A DNA stretch of 64,000 nt from JBPOIC01 sp052034865 (GTDB lineage Bacteria > UBA10199 > JADFYH01), in contig JBPOIC010000018.1 of assembly GCA_052034865.1 (NCBI GenBank), positions 98,428 to 162,427 of the forward strand, in the 5' to 3' direction. The notes under the pieces were generated by a model that saw only the letters and a program-made list of their open reading frames with translations, searched no databases and was not told the origin of the DNA. Positions within the stretch are counted from its first letter, which is position 1; every line of letters starts with the position of its first letter. Of the stretch, positions 59,620 to 64,000 are shown in pieces. The position numbers and the translations under genes are program-made.

Positions 59620-61278
59620 ATGCCTGAGTTGATCTTCTATCAAAAAGGAGAAGCGCTCTTTCGATTTCCCGTCCGCTCATCCAGCACACAAATTGGCCGC
59701 AGCCCGGAATGTGATATCACCTTGGGTGGTGAAACCATTTCGAGAATCCAGTTCATCCTTTATGAATATGAAGGATCTTATCTTTTAAAAAATGTCGGTA
59801 AACAGAAAGCTCTCATTCATGGAAACCCTTTTGAATCGACTCCGCTCCATAATGAAGATCGGGTAAGTCTCGAAGAATGGGAAATCGTATTTTCTTCAGA
59901 GGAATCACCCCAATGGAATTACGACGAAACCTATGTTTCGAAAGCAGGTGGGGAGGGCACACAACTTATCAACTCATCCTTAGATCAGGGGATTTTGCAT
60001 TCAGATCGGATTCAGTTAAAAATCAGTGAACCGTGTAAGCCCGTGCGCATGTATCCGATCCAGCAGGAAGTTACCACCCTGGGAAAAGCACCTTCCTGCG
60101 ATGTTGCCCTGACCGACAGTTTTGCGTCTGATGTTCATTGTAAAATCCTGGTTCGGGGAAACCGGATTCTTCTTTTTGATCTAAACTCGACGAATGGAAG
60201 TTTGATCAATGGAGTGCGTGTTCGAGAGGCCGATCTTGAAGAAGGGCAGGAGATCCAGATTGGAAAAACAAAAATCGGCATTGAGTTGGTAGCGGAGGAT
60301 CGAAAAATTGAACCGATTGAGGCGGATGCTTTTGGACCCATCATCGGTCAATCGATTCCCATGCGCGAGATGTATCATGTCATTCAACAGATCGCCCCCA
60401 CCGATGCTACGGTGTGTATCCTTGGAGAAACAGGTAGCGGCAAGGAGCTCGTCGCGCGGAGTATCCACGACGTCTCCACACGCAGCATGAAACCCTGGAT
60501 TGCATTGAATTGCGGGGCGATTTCCAGAGAGCTCATCGAAAGTGAGTTGTTTGGCCATGAAAAAGGAGCGTTCACCGGTGCCCATCAGCAGCGCAAAGGG
60601 GCTTTCGAGCAGGCCCATGGTGGCACGCTTTTTTTGGATGAAGTTGGCGAGCTTTCTTTGAATTTGCAGCCTGCTCTCCTGAGGGTGTTAGAGACGGGGC
60701 GATTCAGAAGGGTGGGAGGAAATCAGGAAATATCAGTGGACGTGCGTGTGATTTGTGCAACCCATCGCGATTTGGCGCAAAAAGTAAAAGAAGGTTTGTT
60801 TCGGGAAGATCTTTTTTTCAGGCTCTATGTTTTTCCGATTTATCTTCCTGCCTTACGTGAACTCCGAGAAGATATTCTGTTAATCGCAAACCATTTTTTG
60901 AAAACGATGGCTCCACGCGGGCGAAAAATTCAGTTGAGTTCAGAGGCTGCCCATTATCTGGAATCTCTCGAATGGCGTGGGAATGTGCGTGAGCTCAAGA
61001 ATGTCATTCAGCGGGCACTGGTGTTGGCAAAATCCGATGTCCTTGAGATTTCTGATCTGACTTCTCCAGGATTTTCTTCTTCAAGATCTCAAACTCCTGC
61101 CTCATTTCCATTTTCAAACTCATCCAACCTGGAAAATCTTCAAAAAGAAATCATTCTGCGTGAGTTGCGCTCTAACGAGGGCAATAGAAGCGCTGCTGCC
61201 AAGGCCTTGGGAATTGCGAAATCGACGCTTTATGAAAAAATCAAAAAGTATGGGATTGAAGAGAATGTCGGAAGGTAA
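59620..61278 (+). CDS. Sigma-54-dependent activator with two FHA domains
   Basis: The 552-residue regulator has two FHA domains that bind phosphothreonine peptides: one near residues 22-85 (TQIGRSPECDITLGG, then SRIQ in place of the usual SRxH) and one near residues 145-220 (LGKAPSCDV, then NSTNGSLING). A sigma-54 AAA+ domain follows, with Walker A GETGSGKE at 269-276 and the sigma-54 contact loop GAFTGA at 316-321. GGTLFLDEVGELSLNLQPAL is the Walker B region. A Fis-type helix-turn-helix (NRSAAAKALGIAKSTLYEKI) ends the chain. AAGGAG precedes the ATG. There is no response-regulator receiver domain, so control is probably by a Ser/Thr kinase. A sigma-54 element and motif pair upstream suggest autoregulation. 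Confidence 0.93.
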   Translation: MPELIFYQKGEALFRFPVRSSSTQIGRSPECDITLGGETISRIQFILYEYEGSYLLKNVGKQKALIHGNPFESTPLHNEDRVSLEEWEIVFSSEESPQWNYDETYVSKAGGEGTQLINSSLDQGILHSDRIQLKISEPCKPVRMYPIQQEVTTLGKAPSCDVALTDSFASDVHCKILVRGNRILLFDLNSTNGSLINGVRVREADLEEGQEIQIGKTKIGIELVAEDRKIEPIEADAFGPIIGQSIPMREMYHVIQQIAPTDATVCILGETGSGKELVARSIHDVSTRSMKPWIALNCGAISRELIESELFGHEKGAFTGAHQQRKGAFEQAHGGTLFLDEVGELSLNLQPALLRVLETGRFRRVGGNQEISVDVRVICATHRDLAQKVKEGLFREDLFFRLYVFPIYLPALRELREDILLIANHFLKTMAPRGRKIQLSSEAAHYLESLEWRGNVRELKNVIQRALVLAKSDVLEISDLTSPGFSSSRSQTPASFPFSNSSNLENLQKEIILRELRSNEGNRSAAAKALGIAKSTLYEKIKKYGIEENVGR

Positions 61279-61341
61279 AGTCTCGTGATGTCCCGCTGAT
61301 TTTATTTGATGAAGTTCAAGAGGTGATCTGCACGGAGATGC

Positions 61342-61638
61342 GTGAGTTTTTCCAGCCAAGGGTCATATGCCGTGACGTCACAGAAAATTGACCTTCCATC
61401 CAATGTGTACGGAAGTTGGTCTGCAGAGATTGTTTCAGATAACCCTGCTGTGCTCGTTGAGAGTGATAAGAAGAACAATACATTATCGAATGGAGTTCAG
61501 CTCTTCTCCAAACCCACTTCGGATGCGGGGGTGTGTCTGTTTGATCTTCCTGCAGCCTTAGAGGATGAGAGTGTGCGCCGAGGAGGGGCGAGCATCAATG
61601 AGCTGATGGTGGCGGCTCGCTGGTTTCGAAAGAGGTGA
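61342..61638 (+). CDS. Short hypothetical frame, possibly a gene fragment
   Basis: A 98-codon frame begins at GTG 61342 and ends TGA at 61638, overlapping the next GTG as GTGA. The product (KIDLPSNVYGSWSAEIVSDN, SVRRGGASINELMVAARWF) looks protein-like but matches no family I know; it could be the remnant of a larger surface or tip protein. No ribosome binding site is clear. It lies directly downstream of the FHA activator. Confidence 0.4.
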   Translation: MSFSSQGSYAVTSQKIDLPSNVYGSWSAEIVSDNPAVLVESDKKNNTLSNGVQLFSKPTSDAGVCLFDLPAALEDESVRRGGASINELMVAARWFRKR

Positions 61639-61913
61639 ACGTTAAGTTGCTGAGAGAGGTGAGCCGAGTTGGAGGTAAAGCTTCCAATTTGGTTGAAGAG
61701 GGAGCGGTTTCAAAATCTGGCTGGTTCACCTGGAATCAGTGCGAAAAAGTAATTGTAAATGGAAGAGAATATGCCAAGGTCGGAAATCGTCTCTATACCC
61801 AGCATGCAATAGAACGAACTTACCCAAGCGCTCTGGGGTATGCGGCGGGAGGTGTGAAGGGGAGAGTAGTTCCTCACAATCATTACTCACTGAGGTTCTA
61901 TGAGAAGCTTTAA
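61635..61913 (+). CDS. Polymorphic-toxin C-terminal-like fragment
   Basis: The 92-codon frame (GTG start, GTGA overlap with the preceding frame) contains VIVNGREYAKVGNRLYTQHA and IERTYPSALGYAAGG. Tips of Rhs and related polymorphic toxins often end with a segment like RxYTxHAxERM near their C-terminus, and I read this as such a tip without its large carrier. Upstream the frame is closed by a stop only 36 bases away, so either the carrier is gone or this is a stand-alone cassette. The next gene begins inside its last 14 bases and looks like its immunity partner. Confidence 0.45.
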   Translation: MNVKLLREVSRVGGKASNLVEEGAVSKSGWFTWNQCEKVIVNGREYAKVGNRLYTQHAIERTYPSALGYAAGGVKGRVVPHNHYSLRFYEKL

Positions 61914-62184
61914 CCAGCAATTAGCGATGCAGATTGTTCAGTCTTGTCAAAATTATCTCGACCATAAAATTTCGGTCGCAGATTTGCAGGCTTCTTTAGA
62001 AGAGAATGGGGCACAGCTAGATGGAGTTGATAGAGCTATCTACGTTAAGCTTCATGACTTTAGTAATGAGCTAGAAAAAATTCAGCATGCATGTCTTGAG
62101 GAGGAACAGTACGCACAAACCTGTTTGGTTATTCAAAGACTCAGAGACTATCTTCACTCACTTCCATTTCCTCATGCCCAATAA
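61900..62184 (+). CDS. Small helical protein, probable immunity partner
   Basis: The 94-residue product is helical and acidic (VQSCQNYLDHKISVADLQAS, LHDFSNELEKIQHACLEEEQ). Its place directly behind a toxin-tip-like frame, overlapping it by 14 bases, and its size fit an immunity protein. The family is not certain; it recalls small colicin-immunity-type helical proteins. Confidence 0.45.
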   Translation: MRSFNQQLAMQIVQSCQNYLDHKISVADLQASLEENGAQLDGVDRAIYVKLHDFSNELEKIQHACLEEEQYAQTCLVIQRLRDYLHSLPFPHAQ

Positions 62185-62207
62185 AAAATCGATCCACTTC
62201 CCAACCC

Positions 62208-62999
62208 GTGACATTGATGGGGAGTTCTGTGGCTCAAGTGAGAGTGAATCAGAAATTGAATTTGAAAATGGATGTGGGAGCGGTGACTTTCCCTAAATGT
62301 ACTGACTCAGTAGTTTGCCCGTTTGGAGTGACGGGTGAAGATGTGAGTGTGACAGTCAAGGTCACGAATGAGGCCAACAGTGAAGAAGATGCGGGTCCTT
62401 TCGATGTCACGATGAAGCTCGTGGATACAAGCTCGAGCACTGAATCAGACGTCGTAGGAAGTTCACACACTATTTCCTATGGTGGTCTTTTGATCAATGG
62501 ATCGACTCCAGATGACACATACACAATCAAAATGCCTTCTACCAAAGGGACGGCGTATAAGCTGAAAGTGAAGATTGATTCAGGGAATAAGATCTATGAA
62601 TCAGATGAAACGGATAATGGTTGGGTGAGTACGGATTTTCCAACTCATGTGAGGCCGACGGTGACAACTTCAACACCTACAAAAACATCTAACTCGATTT
62701 CCTTAAGTGGCGTTTGTACAAATTCGGAGGCAAGCGGAGCAACTGGATATCCTACCTTAGATGGGGATTGGTCGATCAGCGATAATCCTGGAAATGTGGT
62801 GTGTAATTTGGCGAGCACATCAAGCAATAACAATCTCCCAAAAAAGAATTCACCAGATACCGTCACAGATAGTTGTTCCTCCGTCACAGGAACAGGGAAT
62901 GTGACTTTTAAACTTACCTGTAGAAGTACAGTGGATATAGGGAACAGTACAACCAAAGCCTTGGAGGAATCAGCATCTGTAACAATCCATTTCCCATAG
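62208..62999 (+). CDS. CARDB-like extracellular-type protein lacking a signal peptide
   Basis: The 263-residue product contains an adhesion-type Ig-like (CARDB) domain: VSVTVKVTNEANSEEDAGPF then YKLKVKIDSGNKIYESDETD. Such domains normally sit on exported surface proteins. A second Thr/Ser-rich beta region follows with two Cys pairs. No signal peptide is present, and the frame continues upstream without one, so this is probably a 5'-truncated gene. It ends about 50 bases before the surface gene at 63049. Confidence 0.6.
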   Translation: MTLMGSSVAQVRVNQKLNLKMDVGAVTFPKCTDSVVCPFGVTGEDVSVTVKVTNEANSEEDAGPFDVTMKLVDTSSSTESDVVGSSHTISYGGLLINGSTPDDTYTIKMPSTKGTAYKLKVKIDSGNKIYESDETDNGWVSTDFPTHVRPTVTTSTPTKTSNSISLSGVCTNSEASGATGYPTLDGDWSISDNPGNVVCNLASTSSNNNLPKKNSPDTVTDSCSSVTGTGNVTFKLTCRSTVDIGNSTTKALEESASVTIHFP

Positions 63000-63048
63000 T
63001 AATTCTGAAATAAACGCCTTTCATCCGAATTAATGGAGGATCTAATCT

Positions 63049-64000
63049 ATGCAATCTCGACCTATCGTCACACTTGCTGCAACTATTCTTATGTTTTTAT
63101 CTACTTCACCTAAGTCAGGGGCAGTATCTCTTTTTCCTACGACAATTACCACCTCGGTGAGTGGGAATCCTAAAGGGCTAGCCATAGCAGCTTTTAAAAA
63201 TGATGAATCCAAAACTGCGTTTGTAGCTCAATCCTCAACTACAAAGATTCAGCAGCTGGATTTTGATAGTAATTCCTGGGATGAAATTGGTTCCGGGATA
63301 ACGGTTGGAGTGACCCCGACAGCAGTCATAGCAGGAGATTTTAGTAATGATGGTATTTTAGATTTAGTCCTGTCTGTAGAAGGGGACAATGATATAAAAA
63401 TCTTTTTAGGTTTGAGCCATACATCTCCTTTAACCTTTTCGTCTGGGGCTTCTATTACGACCAGTTTTTCAGATGCGAGTTTTGTTACTGGCTCAATTTC
63501 CGAAGATAATAATCTAGATGTTGTAATATCAGACGGAATTTTTGTGGCTCCTATGTATGGGGTAGGTGATGGCACATTTACAGCAATTTCTGGTTTCAGT
63601 AATAATTCGAGTGGAATTTTTCATACAGCAATGAGTGATCTCAATAGTGACGGGCATCTGGATCTTGGGATTATAGAAACTGCTGTCTCTAATACCATTC
63701 CGCTGCTTCAAGGTGATGGAACAGGAGTTTTTGTATCTGCTAATGGAAACATTTTTCCCCAATTTGCGGGCACCGTCCCTTCCCAAATCCGCTCCACAGA
63801 TCTAAACGGTGACGGCAAGGCCGATCTTTTAGTCTCTGACAAAACCGCCAATACGATCAATGTCGGTCTGGGGAATGGAGATTTTACCTTCAGTGCCTTA
63901 GACCCTGTGGCGACCTGCAGCTCTCCCAATGATTTTGTCCTGGCCGATTTTAATGCCGACACGCACACCGATGTGGCGGTGATTTGTGAAGAAGGAAAAT
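63049..64000 (+). CDS. FG-GAP/VCBS repeat surface protein, 3' end outside window
   Basis: A GGAGGA site precedes the ATG at 63049. The product has a signal peptide (IVTLAATILMFLSTSPKSGA) and then repeats with calcium-type loops DFSNDGILDLVL, DLNSDGHLDLGI, DLNGDGKADLLV and DFNADTHTDVAV, spaced about 40-60 residues. This is the FG-GAP/VCBS beta-propeller of secreted adhesins. The frame is still open at the window end. Base composition rises in GC from about 63.77 kb, hinting at a mosaic gene. Confidence 0.85.
   Translation, partial: MQSRPIVTLAATILMFLSTSPKSGAVSLFPTTITTSVSGNPKGLAIAAFKNDESKTAFVAQSSTTKIQQLDFDSNSWDEIGSGITVGVTPTAVIAGDFSNDGILDLVLSVEGDNDIKIFLGLSHTSPLTFSSGASITTSFSDASFVTGSISEDNNLDVVISDGIFVAPMYGVGDGTFTAISGFSNNSSGIFHTAMSDLNSDGHLDLGIIETAVSNTIPLLQGDGTGVFVSANGNIFPQFAGTVPSQIRSTDLNGDGKADLLVSDKTANTINVGLGNGDFTFSALDPVATCSSPNDFVLADFNADTHTDVAVICEEGK

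Overview
The window looks like chromosomal DNA from a Gram-negative, deltaproteobacteria-like bacterium with a slightly AT-rich genome. The evidence is outer-membrane and periplasm genes (TolC/CusB/CusA, CsgG-like, lipoproteins), an FHA sigma-54 activator, a Grx4/BolA pair, MiaE, YqgE and CreD, and a gene order that matches no standard model organism I recognise. Placement below 'Gram-negative, deltaproteobacteria-like' is only a guess. I see no rRNA, tRNA, CRISPR array or intact prophage.

Layout. 1-5.2 kb: the tail of a HvfC/BufC-type gene, a DedA membrane protein, queA, a copper-type P1B ATPase and a frameshifted HTH gene. 5.3-11.6 kb: a minus-strand CusCBA-type metal efflux operon headed by a small Cys/His exported protein. 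11.9-28.3 kb: mostly housekeeping and envelope genes (yqgE, miaE, CsgG-like, a CDP-alcohol transferase, two GH3 enzymes, creD, MBL hydrolase, ogt, comEC, NUDIX, nagZ). 28.5-35.4 kb: an accessory block with two very large unrecognised Pro-rich or coiled-coil proteins, a REP-associated transposase with its REP palindromes, and a MITE. 35.4-39.2 kb: RDD protein, purD, purE. 39.6-45.2 kb: a protein with three exact-length 39-residue repeats, a GMC oxidoreductase fusion and yifB. 46-49.4 kb: a radical SAM / O-methyltransferase / PhyH-dioxygenase operon. 50.4-57.8 kb: MFS pump, aminotransferase, a decayed toxin-antitoxin pair, hom, thrC, glpX, an SRPBCC protein. 57.9-59.2 kb: Grx4, BolA and Rieske genes. 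59.6-64 kb: a double-FHA sigma-54 activator followed by toxin/immunity-like fragments, a CARDB-like protein and the start of an FG-GAP/VCBS surface protein.

The most interesting signal is regulatory. An approximately 16-bp motif (CGTTCGATTTTCGGAC and close variants) occurs in pairs in four intergenic regions and is exactly conserved between two of them. Each region also contains a sigma-54 type -24/-12 element with exact GG-N10-GC spacing. In three of the four, the motif pair lies about 95-165 bp upstream of the -24 box, where an enhancer for a sigma-54 activator belongs. The four putative promoters point at creD, the 39-residue-repeat protein, the radical SAM operon and the double-FHA sigma-54 activator itself. 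I infer an autoregulated FHA/sigma-54 regulon joining an envelope protein, an unknown repeat protein and a small-molecule or glycan tailoring pathway. I do not know it as a described system.

Mobile and decaying DNA is also prominent: a dispersed REP family with one RAYT gene, two or three MITE-like elements, a RelE/ParE-type module with a stop in the antitoxin and a frameshift in the toxin (at a textbook A_AAA_AAG slippery site), and a HipB-like HTH gene broken at a run of six identical bases.
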